Below are positions 1-9,691 of a DNA stretch of 64,000 nucleotides, piece after piece. Below the pieces are notes generated by a model. That model did not search any database and was not told the DNA's origin. It was given only the letters and a program-made list of their open reading frames with translations. The DNA is from Pedobacter psychrophilus (GTDB lineage: Bacteria > Bacteroidota > Bacteroidia > Sphingobacteriales > Sphingobacteriaceae). The translations under genes and the position numbers were made by a program. The DNA lies in contig NZ_LWHJ01000011.1 in assembly GCF_001652725.1 (NCBI RefSeq), positions 1-64,000 on the forward strand. Reading direction: 5' to 3'. Positions within the stretch are counted from its first letter, which is position 1; the number at the start of each line of letters is the position of its first letter.

Positions 1-2583
1 TGGGCAACAGGTGAAAAAGGCGAAACTGGAGCGACAGGTTCAGCAGGTACGAACGGAACAGATGGATCAAAAGGCGATACCGGTTCAACAGGTTCCGCAG
101 GTACGAACGGAACAAATGGAGCAAAAGGAGATACCGGAGCTACAGGTTCCAACGGCACAAATGGAGTAGATGGGGCAAAAGGAGATACAGGTTCAAATGG
201 CACAAATGGAATCGACGGAGCAAAAGGAGATACAGGAGCGACAGGTTCAGCAGGTACGAACGGAACAGATGGAGCAAAAGGCGATACTGGTGAAAAAGGC
301 GATACCGGAGCAACAGGCTCACAAGGCATACAAGGATTAAAAGGTGACACCGGAGCAACAGGCTCAGCAGGAACAAATGGAACTGATGGTGTAAAGGGCG
401 ATACCGGTGCAATAGGCTCACAAGGGATACAAGGATTAAAAGGAGATACTGGAGCAGCGGGTTCAGCAGGGACAAACGGTTCAAATGGAACAAACGGAGT
501 TGACGGAGCAACAGGAGCAAAAGGCGATACAGGAGTAACGGGTTCAGCAGGAACAAACGGTTCAAATGGAGTTGATGGATTAAAAGGCGATACAGGAGCA
601 ACGGGTTCACAAGGAATTCAAGGAATAACAGGAAATACAGGCTCAACTGGCGCTACTGGAGAAACTGGCTCGCAAGGAATTCAAGGATTAAAAGGCGATA
701 CAGGAGCAACAGGTTCAACCGGTATAAAAGGTGATACTGGAGCGGTTGGTAATAAAGGAGATACTGGTATTAACGGCGAAAATGGCTTAGATGGAAAGAG
801 CTATGGGGGCACTTCAGCAACATCTTTAATAGTTGATAAAGGAGACCAAGTTTTTGAGACAGAAAAAGATTTAGCATATATTAAAGGTCAAAGAATCAAA
901 GCAATTAACCCAAAAGATAGTAAAACCTTTATGGAGGGCTATGTAAAAGAATATCAAGATGGAAAATTGATAATCGAGGTTTTAACAGCAAATGGTTCTG
1001 GAAATAATGATAACTGGGAATTTGGTATAGTAGGTGAAAAAGGAGAGACTGGTGATGTAGGACCACAAGGAATTCAAGGTTTGACAGGATCAGCAGGAAC
1101 AAATGGAACCAACGGATCTGTTGGAGCAACAGGATCAGCGGGAATAAACGGTACTAACGGAGCAGTCGGTGCAACGGGAGCGACAGGATCAACCGGAGCA
1201 ACAGGAAATAACGGAACAAACGGAACGAACGGAGCAGTAGGTGCAACGGGAGCGACAGGTTCAACAGGAGCAACAGGAAATAACGGAACAAACGGAACGA
1301 ACGGAGCAGTAGGTGCAACTGGAGCGACAGGATCAACCGGAGCGACAGGAAATAACGGAACGAACGGAGCAGTCGGTGCAACGGGAGCGACAGGTGCAAC
1401 AGGTTCACAAGGAATAACTGGATCGACAGGTGCAACAGGTTCACAAGGAATAACAGGAGCAACAGGTGCAACAGGTGCTACAGGGTCAGCTGGAACAAAT
1501 GGAACAAATGGAGCAGTAGGTGCAACAGGAGCGACCGGATCAGCAGGAACAAATGGTACTAACGGAACAAATGGAACCAACGGAGCCGTTGGCGCAACAG
1601 GCTCACAAGGAATACAAGGAATTCAAGGATTGAAAGGTGATACAGGAGCAACCGGAACAGCTGGAACAAACGGAGCGATAGGTGCAACTGGAGCGACAGG
1701 CGCTACAGGGCCAACAATTGATGCAACTGCAACAACAAAAGGAGTTGTACAATTAGCCGGTGATTTATCAGGAACTGCTGCATTACCAAGAATTGCACAA
1801 AATGGGGCTACAACAAATCAGATTTTAACATGGAATGGTAGTGCATGGGTGGCTGCAGATCAAAATATGCCAAAAGGAACTGTTACTGGACAAACAGCAA
1901 GATGGGATCAAACAACTGGTAAATGGATAGTTGATGCTACTATATCTAATAATGGAGCATCAGTGAGTATTACTGGAGCAACCTCTCTTACTAATACAAC
2001 TGCTTCTACTAGCTCAACAACTGGTGCTTTAATTGTATCTGGTGGTGTGGGTATAGCAAATAATATAAATATTGCTGGTAACTCAACTATCTCAGGAAAT
2101 TCTACAACTACTGGTACATCTACCCTTACAGGCAACACAACTAGCGCTGGTGCGGTAAATATTACAAATTCAACCACATCAACTAGCTCAACAACTGGTG
2201 CATTAAAGGTATCAGGTGGTGTAGGAATTTCGGAAAATTTGAATGTTAATGGAAATGTAAGTGGAACAACAACATCTACCATTTCTGGATTTAATGCGGC
2301 ATTAAATAACAAGACTGGTGCATATACGCTTACGGCTTCTGATAATGGCAAAGTGTTAACTTTTAATGTTGGAAGTAATGTCAATCTTACAATACCTTCA
2401 GGATTGCCAGTTGGTTTCAATTGTATGATAGTGCAGACCAACTTAGGACAAGTAATTTTTACCCAAAGTGGAACAACTATTAGTAACAGAAGTGGAAATA
2501 CCAAAACAGCGGGTTTAAATGCTGTAGCTACAATATTAAATATTAGTAGTAATACATTCGTTACTTCCGGTGATATGAAATAA
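1..2583 (+). CDS. Collagen-like (Gly-X-Y) repeat surface protein, 5' end outside the window
   Basis: The reading frame is open from base 1 to the stop at 2581-2583, so the gene begins left of the window and at least 860 residues are present. The ATG at 931 lies inside this frame and is probably internal. Visible order: Gly-X-Y triplets (residues 1 to about 266, many KGDTGATG and TNGTNG units), a non-collagen beta-rich module (about 268-345), a second collagen block (about 346-570), then a C-terminal region with [13 protein letters not shown] and two [15 protein letters not shown] repeats. The interrupting module and the C-terminal motifs resemble pieces of phage tail-fibre and bacterial collagen-like proteins (family knowledge). 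It probably forms a triple-helical fibre on the cell surface or in the matrix (inference). The PA14 protein follows 12 bp downstream and may be co-transcribed. No anchor is visible in the part seen. Confidence 0.85.
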   Translation, partial: WATGEKGETGATGSAGTNGTDGSKGDTGSTGSAGTNGTNGAKGDTGATGSNGTNGVDGAKGDTGSNGTNGIDGAKGDTGATGSAGTNGTDGAKGDTGEKGDTGATGSQGIQGLKGDTGATGSAGTNGTDGVKGDTGAIGSQGIQGLKGDTGAAGSAGTNGSNGTNGVDGATGAKGDTGVTGSAGTNGSNGVDGLKGDTGATGSQGIQGITGNTGSTGATGETGSQGIQGLKGDTGATGSTGIKGDTGAVGNKGDTGINGENGLDGKSYGGTSATSLIVDKGDQVFETEKDLAYIKGQRIKAINPKDSKTFMEGYVKEYQDGKLIIEVLTANGSGNNDNWEFGIVGEKGETGDVGPQGIQGLTGSAGTNGTNGSVGATGSAGINGTNGAVGATGATGSTGATGNNGTNGTNGAVGATGATGSTGATGNNGTNGTNGAVGATGATGSTGATGNNGTNGAVGATGATGATGSQGITGSTGATGSQGITGATGATGATGSAGTNGTNGAVGATGATGSAGTNGTNGTNGTNGAVGATGSQGIQGIQGLKGDTGATGTAGTNGAIGATGATGATGPTIDATATTKGVVQLAGDLSGTAALPRIAQNGATTNQILTWNGSAWVAADQNMPKGTVTGQTARWDQTTGKWIVDATISNNGASVSITGATSLTNTTASTSSTTGALIVSGGVGIANNINIAGNSTISGNSTTTGTSTLTGNTTSAGAVNITNSTTSTSSTTGALKVSGGVGISENLNVNGNVSGTTTSTISGFNAALNNKTGAYTLTASDNGKVLTFNVGSNVNLTIPSGLPVGFNCMIVQTNLGQVIFTQSGTTISNRSGNTKTAGLNAVATILNISSNTFVTSGDMK
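1159..1365 (+). repeat. 72-bp tandem repeat inside the collagen-like gene
   Basis: Units beginning GGAGCAGTNGGTGCAAC start at 1159, 1231, 1303 and 1366, giving periods of 72, 72 and 63 bp, all multiples of nine, so both the reading frame and the Gly-X-Y register are kept. Copies differ mostly at third codon positions. Such blocks can expand or contract by slippage or recombination (inference). Confidence 0.85.
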
Positions 2584-2595
2584 GCAATTTAGGGT

Positions 2596-3537
2596 ATGAA
2601 AAAAAATATTAGCATTTCAAGAATATTAACCTCTATAATTATATGCGTTTTGAGTTGTCAGAATTTGGCAGCTCAAATAGCTATATCAACTTTTCAACCT
2701 GCTGAATATGTGCCTAATATTATTAAAACCGAATATATTAATAGGATTTCAACTGCTGCCGGGAATTCAAATACAGCAGTTGTGGGAGGAAGTATTAGCA
2801 ATTCATTAAAAACTTCTACCGAGGTAGGTATGGTTTGGAGTACAAATGCCCAACCAGATTATACCACTGATCCTCACAGTCAAGCGACAACCGTTGCAAA
2901 TGTATTTACTGCTAATTTGAGCGGTTTAAGTAATGGTACAACTTATTATGTATGCTCTTATGCATTAGATAATAACGGAAGGTACTATTATGGAGATCCA
3001 ATTAAATTTATTGTTGGAGGCTCAGCTGATGGTAATTTAAATTTTACTAGCTACTCTTCTCCAGTACAAGTTTATGCAGATGATTTGAACGAATTGGATA
3101 TTCTTTTGGATGGAGGTACGGTATTAAGTAGAGGTACAGCTGCTGCAAATCCATTAATTAACTTTACCAATGCGAATCAGCTGACTGCTGTTGGAGTTAC
3201 ACTTACCTCTAGTAAAGATGATTTTAGTATTTTTTTACAAGGTTTTTTCATCCCAAAAGAAACGGGAAGCTATCTATTTACATGTGAGGCAGATGATGCC
3301 GACGATTTATATGTAGATGGACTTCCTTTAATTACACAATATGGTGCACATTCGGCCTCTGGTTTAGGAAGTCACACTGCATCTATTTCTTTGACAGCAG
3401 GCGTTAAATATGCTTTTAGAGCTAGAATGCAAGAAAGAGCAGGGCAAGAGGTTTTACAAGTGGCATGGAAATCACCTTCAATTCAAGCTGCAAACGGCGC
3501 TTATGTTTTAGATGCCACAGAAATTTCTTCATTTTAA
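2596..3537 (+). CDS. Secreted PA14-domain protein
   Basis: 313 residues. A signal peptide (about 1-26, ending NLAAQ) is followed by a fibronectin-III-like stretch (about 50-140, with a TEVGMVWST and NGTTYYVCSYA pattern) and a C-terminal PA14-type domain (about 155-310, with GFFIPKETGSYLFT, DDADDLYVDG and AGVKYAFRARMQE). PA14 domains usually bind carbohydrate or act as beta-barrel adhesion modules. No T9SS sorting domain or lipobox is seen. The gene starts 12 bp after the collagen-like gene and probably shares its transcript, which suggests a joint cell-surface or matrix role (inference). The substrate is unknown. Confidence 0.75.
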   Translation: MKKNISISRILTSIIICVLSCQNLAAQIAISTFQPAEYVPNIIKTEYINRISTAAGNSNTAVVGGSISNSLKTSTEVGMVWSTNAQPDYTTDPHSQATTVANVFTANLSGLSNGTTYYVCSYALDNNGRYYYGDPIKFIVGGSADGNLNFTSYSSPVQVYADDLNELDILLDGGTVLSRGTAAANPLINFTNANQLTAVGVTLTSSKDDFSIFLQGFFIPKETGSYLFTCEADDADDLYVDGLPLITQYGAHSASGLGSHTASISLTAGVKYAFRARMQERAGQEVLQVAWKSPSIQAANGAYVLDATEISSF

Positions 3538-3594
3538 ATGGTCAAAAACAATATATAAGAATTGTATTCAAGTTAATCAAATCTAATTATTTAG

Positions 3595-3626
3595 CAAGAG
3601 TCTTTTTAGGCATAGAAAGACTCTTG
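3595..3626 (+). terminator. Hairpin terminator after the collagen-like/PA14 pair
   Basis: Perfect 11-bp stem CAAGAGTCTTT / AAAGACTCTTG with a 10-nt loop, 57 bp after the PA14 stop. The following sequence is only moderately T-rich, so terminator function is inferred from position and stem. Confidence 0.55.
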
Positions 3627-4218
3627 TTGTATAATAATATGTGTAATTCAATAATTGATTATTTTTTAAAGAAGTTTTGTTTTTTGAAGTGCAAAGCATA
3701 TGAGTTAGATATTTTAAGAATATAATCAAAAAAATAATTTTCCATCTAGCTTAATATTAAAAAACAAAAAAACAATTTTATAATATTATTTGAGTCAATA
3801 ATTTCTACGCAATGGGTAAAAAATTCAACATATATTTAAGGCTATTTAAAATTTATTGTAACCAATTCGTTTTTACTACGTATAAGGCTTTTTTAATTCA
3901 AAAATTCATTTTATAATTATTTACAAATCTTAACATTGTAGCCTTAATAGGCTATTTAAATTCATTTATTCCCCAATAAGTATATTTAATTACCCAAATT
4001 AAGATTAATTTACCCAATCTAATTCTTTACTTCTTAAATTTTAAGAGAATGTTATCTTCAAATTTAAAATTTTTTAAAATTATCATAAACTCACTTTAAA
4101 CATTAAAAAACGCATATTTAATCCTAAATATTGATATTTTATCAATTAATATAATATGTAAAGCGGGGAATTTGTAACCCAATTTTTTAAGCGGCGTAAA
4201 ACTTGTCTTAGTAATAGC
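3627..4218. other. AT-rich intergenic region without a recognised gene
   Basis: About 590 bp of very AT-rich sequence. Only short open frames occur and none has recognisable protein character. TTACCCAA occurs twice, 20 bp apart (3990 and 4010), and AGGCTATTTAAA occurs twice (about 3839 and 3950). It presumably holds the promoter of the T9SS-sorted protein, but I cannot place a confident TAnnTTTG element. Confidence 0.5.
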
Positions 4219-4758
4219 ATGAAGACAATAATTTTACTATCATTTTTAATTGCAGGTTTCGGGTTAAATTCTTACAGTCAAACAGTAGAAAGGTTAGCTA
4301 TAACATCTGGTGGTGGTTCAGCAACATCAGCTTTAGGAGAAACTATCCAATTTACAATTGGTCAATCTTATTTTACACAAACATTAACTGATGGTAATTC
4401 AAATTACTTAACACAAGGATTTGAACAGCCAGTTAATCATAATTATGCTTCAATAGATGCTCCTGCTTATGCAGATGTTTATTCTAATAAAATAGAAGCA
4501 TATCCAAACCCAGCAGTAAATTATGTAGATATTGTTTTAAGCTTAATTGATGATGATGGTGCAAAAATTTCTATTCTTGATATGTGGGGACAACCATTAA
4601 AGAAAGAAGATTTTTCTGTAACACAAGGAAAACAACAATTACATTTTGTATTTGGTAATGTACCAGCTGCGCTTTACACATTAAAAGTAGAAGCGAATAA
4701 AAAGGTATATTCCAAAAAATTATTAGTCGCAGGTACTAGCTCTAGAGTATCTTTATAA
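4219..4758 (+). CDS. Secreted protein with type IX secretion C-terminal sorting domain
   Basis: 179 residues. The N-terminal signal peptide (about 1-20, ending NSYSQ) is followed by a short Gly/Ser/Thr-rich region and a C-terminal sorting domain (about 90-172). The domain has the usual pattern: EAYPNPAVNYVDI, then KISILDMWGQ, a G..L stretch, ALYTLKVEANKKVYSKKLLV. This matches the Por-type (TIGR04183-like) sorting domain that directs proteins through the T9SS to the outside or cell surface. The cargo part is only about 70 residues and has no recognised catalytic domain. It is a stand-alone gene with its own terminator. Confidence 0.85.
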   Translation: MKTIILLSFLIAGFGLNSYSQTVERLAITSGGGSATSALGETIQFTIGQSYFTQTLTDGNSNYLTQGFEQPVNHNYASIDAPAYADVYSNKIEAYPNPAVNYVDIVLSLIDDDGAKISILDMWGQPLKKEDFSVTQGKQQLHFVFGNVPAALYTLKVEANKKVYSKKLLVAGTSSRVSL

Positions 4759-4794
4759 AAAAACTTACAACGATCTTCATAAATTAACAATCTT

Positions 4795-4830
4795 AAGAGC
4801 CGTTTCTAGCAATAGAAACGGTTCTTTTTT
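4795..4830 (+). terminator. Rho-independent terminator
   Basis: A 14-bp stem AAGAGCCGTTTCTA / TAGAAACGGTTCTT (one G-U pair) with GCAA loop, followed by T6, starting 37 bp after the stop of the T9SS-sorted protein. Confidence 0.9.
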
Positions 4831-5000
4831 ATAATATTTTGTTCGAAGCTTGATTTTCGGGTTTATTAGGATAAACAAGATTAGATTCTATAAATAGCGA
4901 TATTATAAAATGAATAGAATTATTTTTAAAATTTGGATTAAATCAAACCTTTCCAGAATCCTATTTTTCCTAAAATTGGTTTAATTCTGATTCAGAGATT

Positions 5001-8000
5001 TTAATTTAAGGTGTAATCCAACTCCAACTCATCTAAACTAATCAGCAATTCTTTTGAAATATTAATCTGACGGGTTTTGCTGGGAAGTTCGATCCTGATT
5101 TTCTCCTTTTTATCTACAACAATAAAATTTAGCTTTTTAGAGCCCACATAGTTAGAAAACATATCATCTAAATCTTGAATTAAATCTTCATTAATATGAT
5201 TGATATCTAAGCAGATATCAATTTTATTGGCTTGTTTTTCTAAAACGTCTCGTAGGTCAGAAAAATCGGCGTAAGTCCATTTAGTTCTTTTACCACCATC
5301 TTGTAAAGTATAATAAGCTATATTACCTTTTAAATATAGGTAGCTATTTAATACCAAATGATGTTTAAACTTCATGTAGTCGTCTTTATAAATGCTAAAC
5401 TCATACATATCGTCATAACCTTCTAATTTAAACTGAGCCCAACCTCTTCCTTCTTTATTAAGCCGATGATTTACAAAAGAAATGATGCCGCCAACTTTAA
5501 AAGAAAAATCGGCTCCTTTATCAATCTCATTAAAAATTTGTAGGTTGCCTTTATTGCAATATTTATCCAAAATCAATTTGTATTCATCTAAAGGATGTCC
5601 TGAAATATAAATTCCAACTACTTCTTTTTCTTTGGCGAGTTTTAACATTGCGCCCCATTCTTCACAAAGGCTCAAACTTGGTTCGGGCATTTCTACACTT
5701 GCCCCACCTCCAAATAAACTTCCCTGAGAAGAATTTTCGTTTTCTTTATGTTTAGCTCCGTATTTTATAGCCTGTTCTAAAACGGTAGTATTATTTTCTT
5801 CATAAAAATATTGCGCTCTATGGGTATTTTTGAAACAATCAAATCCTCCGGCTAAAACTAAATTTTCTAAAGCTTTTTTATTGGCAGCTCTTAAATCTAC
5901 TTTCTTAGTAAAATCGAAAATATTTTTATATTTTTCTTTTTCTCTATTAGCGATAATAGTTTCAACAGCACCCGCTCCAACTCCTTTTACAGCGCCCATT
6001 CCAAAACGGATGGCATAATCATCATTAACAGTAAATTTATGGTAAGATTCGTTTACATCCGGACCCAAAACCTGTAAACCCATTCGCTTACATTCTTCCA
6101 TAAAGAAAGTAACCTGTTTGATATCATTCATGTTGTTAGAAAGCACCGCAGCCATATATTCTGCAGGATAATGTGCTTTTAAATAAGCAGTTTGGTAAGC
6201 AATCCAAGCGTAACAAGTAGAATGAGATTTGTTAAAGGCATAACTCGCAAAAGCTTCCCAATCTTTCCAAACTTTTTCTAAAACCTTAGCATCATGACCT
6301 TTTGCCGCAGCTTGAGAGATAAATTTTGGTTTCATTTTATCCAAAACATCTTTTTGCTTTTTACCCATCGCCTTACGCAAAACATCGGCTTCACCTTTGG
6401 TAAAATCTGCTAATTTTTGCGATAAAAGCATCACCTGCTCTTGGTAAACTGTAATTCCGTAGGTTTCTTTTAAATATTCTTCACTATCAGCAATATCATA
6501 AGTAATTACTTCTTCCCCATTTTTTCTACGGACAAAACTTGGGATATATTCCATCGGACCTGGGCGATAAAGCGCATTCATGGCAATTAAATCTCCAAAA
6601 ACGGTAGGCTTTAAATCCTTCATGTGCTTTTGCATCCCTGGAGATTCATATTGGAAAATACCTACCGTTTCTCCTCTTTGGAAAAGCTCATAAGTTTTCT
6701 CATCATCAATAGGAAAAGAATCTGGATCTAAATCTAAATCCAATCTTTTCTTAACCAGTTTTACGGTGTCTTTTATCAGCGTAAGCGTTTTAAGACCTAA
6801 AAAGTCCATCTTTAACAAACCGGCACTTTCTACAACCGAGTTATCAAATTGAGTAACATATAAATCAGAATCTTTGGCCGTTGCAACGGGAACAAAATTG
6901 GTAATATCACTTGGCGTGATGATTACTCCACAAGCATGGATTCCTGTATTACGTACAGAACCCTCTAAAACTTGTGCCTGACGCAAAGTTTCGGCACTTA
7001 AATCGTTTCCATCGGCAATGTTTTTAAGCTGATTTACCAACTCCATTTCTTCTGATCGGAGTGCGCTTTTCAAAGCAGCATCATCTAAAGTGAAGATTTT
7101 TGCCAGCTTCATATTAGGAATCAGCTTTGCTAATTTATCAGCCTCGAAAAGTGGCAAATCTAAAACTCTAGCCGTATCACGAACGGAAGATTTTGCAGCC
7201 ATAGTTCCATAGGTGATAATTTGCGCTACTTGGCTAGATCCGTATTTTTTGATAACATAATCCATTACTCTTCCACGTCCTTCATCATCAAAATCGATGT
7301 CGATATCTGGTAAAGAAACACGATCAGGATTTAAGAAACGCTCAAAAAGCAAATCATAAGCAATAGGATCAATATTGGTAATCCCCAAACAATAAGCAAC
7401 TGCAGAACCAGCCGCAGAACCACGACCAGGACCCACCGAAACATCCAAACGCCTGGCTTCGGCAATAAAATCTTGAACAATTAAAAAATATCCCGGGTAA
7501 CCGGTTTTCTCAATAGTAGCGAGTTCAAATTCTAACCGGTCTTTAATTTCCTGGGTTAAATCTGGGTATCGTTTTGCTGCACCAACGTAAGTTAAATGTG
7601 CTAAATATTTATTCTCGCCACGTTTACCACTATCTGCCTCATCTTCTGCAACTAAAAACTCATCAGGTATTCCAAATTTTGGCAGCAGCACATCACGGAA
7701 AAGTGAATAAGCCTCAATTTTATCTACAACTTCTTGGATGTTGATAATCGCTTCAGGTAAATCTGAAAAGAGCTTTTTCATCTCCTCTCCCGATTTAAAA
7801 TAATATTCTTGATTTGGCATTCCGTATCGAAAACCTCGTCCACGACCAATTGGAGTCGCTAATTTTTCTCCCTCTTTTACGCAAAGCAAAATATCATGGG
7901 CATGCGCATCTACTTTATCAATATAATAGGTGTTATTAGTTGCTAAAATCTTAACCTCATTCTTTTTTGCTAAATCAATTAAGGTTTGGTTAACACGATT

Positions 8001-9368
8001 TTCATCTTCTTGGTCATGGCGCATCAATTCGATGTAGAATTCTTCTTTAAAAGTGTCTTTCCACCAAAGCAACGCTTCTTCTGCTTGGTTTTCACCGAGG
8101 TTTAAAATCTTGTTTGGGATTTCTCCATAAAGATTACCAGAAAGTACAATCAAATCGTCTTTATATTGCTCAATAATTTTTCTATCGATACGAGGAACGT
8201 AATAAAAACCAGCTGTATAAGCAATGGACGACATTTTTGCCAAATTGTGGTAGCCTTTTTTATTCTTGGCCAAAAACACAACCTGGTAACCATTATCTTT
8301 TCTCTTTTTATCTGTATGATCATCACAAACAAAAAACTCGCAACCAACTATAGGTTTAATTATGGTTTCTATGGCTTGTTCTCCGTTTGCTAATAATTCT
8401 TCATTTTTGGCTTTCGCCGATTTATTGTGATAAGCAACCGCACTCATAAAGTGAAAAGCACCCATCATGTTTGCATGATCGGTAATGGCAACGGCAGGCA
8501 TTTTATTTTTAGCAGCAGCCCTAACCAAACTCGCCACAGAAATGGTAGATTGTAAAACAGAAAACTGACTGTGATTATGCAAATGGACAAAATCTACATC
8601 AACCAACTCTGCTAAATTTGCATTTTCTTCTTCAAAATTTGTAGGTGCATTTGGCGTTGCGCTTTTAGCCTTTAGCTTTGCAGATTCTTCTTTTAAATTG
8701 ATATGCCTAATCCCAACGGATTGGATTTCATCAGAATTAAGAGTTCTAAACTCATTGAAATATGAAAAATCAACTTGTAACTCGGCAGCAGTAAAAACTT
8801 CTCTTTTAATTAAAGCAAAAAAGCAACGTGTAGTAGCTTCTACATCAGCAGTGGCATTGTGCGCTTCTGCAAAAGGTTTATTAAAAAGATATTGGTGTAA
8901 TTCGGTAAGGTTTGGAAGTTTAAATTTCCCTCCACGACCTCCCGGAAGTTGTAATAAACTAGCGGTAACTTCAGTACAAGTATCTAAAACCGGGAGTTTA
9001 ACCAATAAATTATTAAAGCCTAAGCGGTGAAATTCGGCTCCCATAATATTAATATCGAAACCTAAATTTTGTCCAACTATAAATTTGGTTTGGCTTAAAG
9101 CTGAGTTAAATTTCTCTAAAACTTCTGAAAGTTGAAAACCTTGTTCTTGCGCTAATTCGGTAGAAATTCCATGAACTTTTTCTGCATCGTAAGGGATATT
9201 GAAACCATCTGGTTTAACCAAATAATCTTCATGGGAAATTAGCCTCCCCATTTTATCATGCAATTGCCATGCTATTTGAATACACCTAGGCCAATTATCC
9301 GTATCTGTGAAGGGAGCGTCCCAACGTTTCGGCAATCCGGTGGTTTCGGTATCAAAAATTAAATACAT
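5001..9368 (-). CDS. dnaE: DNA polymerase III alpha subunit with fused N-terminal 3'-5' exonuclease
   Basis: 1455 residues, longer than the roughly 1150 of E. coli DnaE because a DEDDh proofreading exonuclease is fused to the N-terminus: DTETTG at 6-11, VGQNLGFDIN around 98, HNATADVEAT around 170. A PHP domain follows (HLHNHSQFSVLQ near 260, AITDHANM), then the C-family polymerase palm with GPGRGSAAG and the catalytic PDIDIDF near residue 687, fingers, a helix-hairpin-helix region and an OB-fold near the C-terminus. This exonuclease-fused form is known in Bacteroidota. It is the replicative polymerase. It stands alone on the minus strand between plus-strand genes. Confidence 0.97.
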   Translation of the reverse strand: MYLIFDTETTGLPKRWDAPFTDTDNWPRCIQIAWQLHDKMGRLISHEDYLVKPDGFNIPYDAEKVHGISTELAQEQGFQLSEVLEKFNSALSQTKFIVGQNLGFDINIMGAEFHRLGFNNLLVKLPVLDTCTEVTASLLQLPGGRGGKFKLPNLTELHQYLFNKPFAEAHNATADVEATTRCFFALIKREVFTAAELQVDFSYFNEFRTLNSDEIQSVGIRHINLKEESAKLKAKSATPNAPTNFEEENANLAELVDVDFVHLHNHSQFSVLQSTISVASLVRAAAKNKMPAVAITDHANMMGAFHFMSAVAYHNKSAKAKNEELLANGEQAIETIIKPIVGCEFFVCDDHTDKKRKDNGYQVVFLAKNKKGYHNLAKMSSIAYTAGFYYVPRIDRKIIEQYKDDLIVLSGNLYGEIPNKILNLGENQAEEALLWWKDTFKEEFYIELMRHDQEDENRVNQTLIDLAKKNEVKILATNNTYYIDKVDAHAHDILLCVKEGEKLATPIGRGRGFRYGMPNQEYYFKSGEEMKKLFSDLPEAIINIQEVVDKIEAYSLFRDVLLPKFGIPDEFLVAEDEADSGKRGENKYLAHLTYVGAAKRYPDLTQEIKDRLEFELATIEKTGYPGYFLIVQDFIAEARRLDVSVGPGRGSAAGSAVAYCLGITNIDPIAYDLLFERFLNPDRVSLPDIDIDFDDEGRGRVMDYVIKKYGSSQVAQIITYGTMAAKSSVRDTARVLDLPLFEADKLAKLIPNMKLAKIFTLDDAALKSALRSEEMELVNQLKNIADGNDLSAETLRQAQVLEGSVRNTGIHACGVIITPSDITNFVPVATAKDSDLYVTQFDNSVVESAGLLKMDFLGLKTLTLIKDTVKLVKKRLDLDLDPDSFPIDDEKTYELFQRGETVGIFQYESPGMQKHMKDLKPTVFGDLIAMNALYRPGPMEYIPSFVRRKNGEEVITYDIADSEEYLKETYGITVYQEQVMLLSQKLADFTKGEADVLRKAMGKKQKDVLDKMKPKFISQAAAKGHDAKVLEKVWKDWEAFASYAFNKSHSTCYAWIAYQTAYLKAHYPAEYMAAVLSNNMNDIKQVTFFMEECKRMGLQVLGPDVNESYHKFTVNDDYAIRFGMGAVKGVGAGAVETIIANREKEKYKNIFDFTKKVDLRAANKKALENLVLAGGFDCFKNTHRAQYFYEENNTTVLEQAIKYGAKHKENENSSQGSLFGGGASVEMPEPSLSLCEEWGAMLKLAKEKEVVGIYISGHPLDEYKLILDKYCNKGNLQIFNEIDKGADFSFKVGGIISFVNHRLNKEGRGWAQFKLEGYDDMYEFSIYKDDYMKFKHHLVLNSYLYLKGNIAYYTLQDGGKRTKWTYADFSDLRDVLEKQANKIDICLDINHINEDLIQDLDDMFSNYVGSKKLNFIVVDKKEKIRIELPSKTRQINISKELLISLDELELDYTLN

Positions 9369-9691
9369 GTTAAAAGCTTATCTTTTTATGAATGAGAATA
9401 TTAGAAAATGCCTATAGAAATAGAACACTATCTCCAAATTTAACAAAAAATAGGTTTGATTTTCTGTTGTTGAAAAGTAGTTTTTGTGTTAAGATCTTAC
9501 TTTAATTAATCTTTAAAAATAATTCTATGCAATCCTTTGCGGAGCTATATTAACACGTTTAGAGGGAGCTTATGGTTATAAATTTAAGGAATTACGGCTT
9601 TAGAATTATTGCTTAATTTTTAATTTTCTTTAAAACAGTTAAATTAGCATACAAATATTAAACATCTATATCTAGTTTAATTTAGCCAATT
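9369..9691. other. Divergent intergenic region, dnaE / DUF4861 cluster
   Basis: About 320 bp between the two divergent starts. It is AT-rich and must hold both promoters. I see no RNA gene, riboswitch or strong palindrome, and no copy of the dispersed GGCGTT repeat found elsewhere in the window. Confidence 0.4.

Noticed and set aside
140-1580. Long minus-strand open frames opposite the collagen-like gene
   Set aside because: They are antisense shadows of the Gly-X-Y codons, producing Pro/Val or Leu-rich nonsense with no homologous character.
1908-2504. 198-residue minus-strand frame
   Set aside because: It is antisense to the C-terminal repeats of the collagen-like gene; its composition mirrors the plus-strand repeats.
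931-2583. Start of the collagen-like gene at the ATG at 931
   Set aside because: The same frame is open and collagen-like all the way back to base 1, so this Met is internal and the gene is truncated by the window edge.
1-2583. Prophage tail-fibre gene
   Set aside because: Motifs are tail-fibre-like, but no other phage genes are present in the window and the next gene has a signal peptide; a surface protein is more likely, with prophage origin not fully excluded.
3465-3725. 86-codon plus-strand frame overlapping the PA14 gene end
   Set aside because: It overlaps the PA14 gene in another frame, crosses the terminator hairpin and has no domain character.
9369-9691. Riboswitch or attenuator upstream of the DUF4861-kdu cluster
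   Set aside because: No stable multi-arm structure or known aptamer core could be seen.
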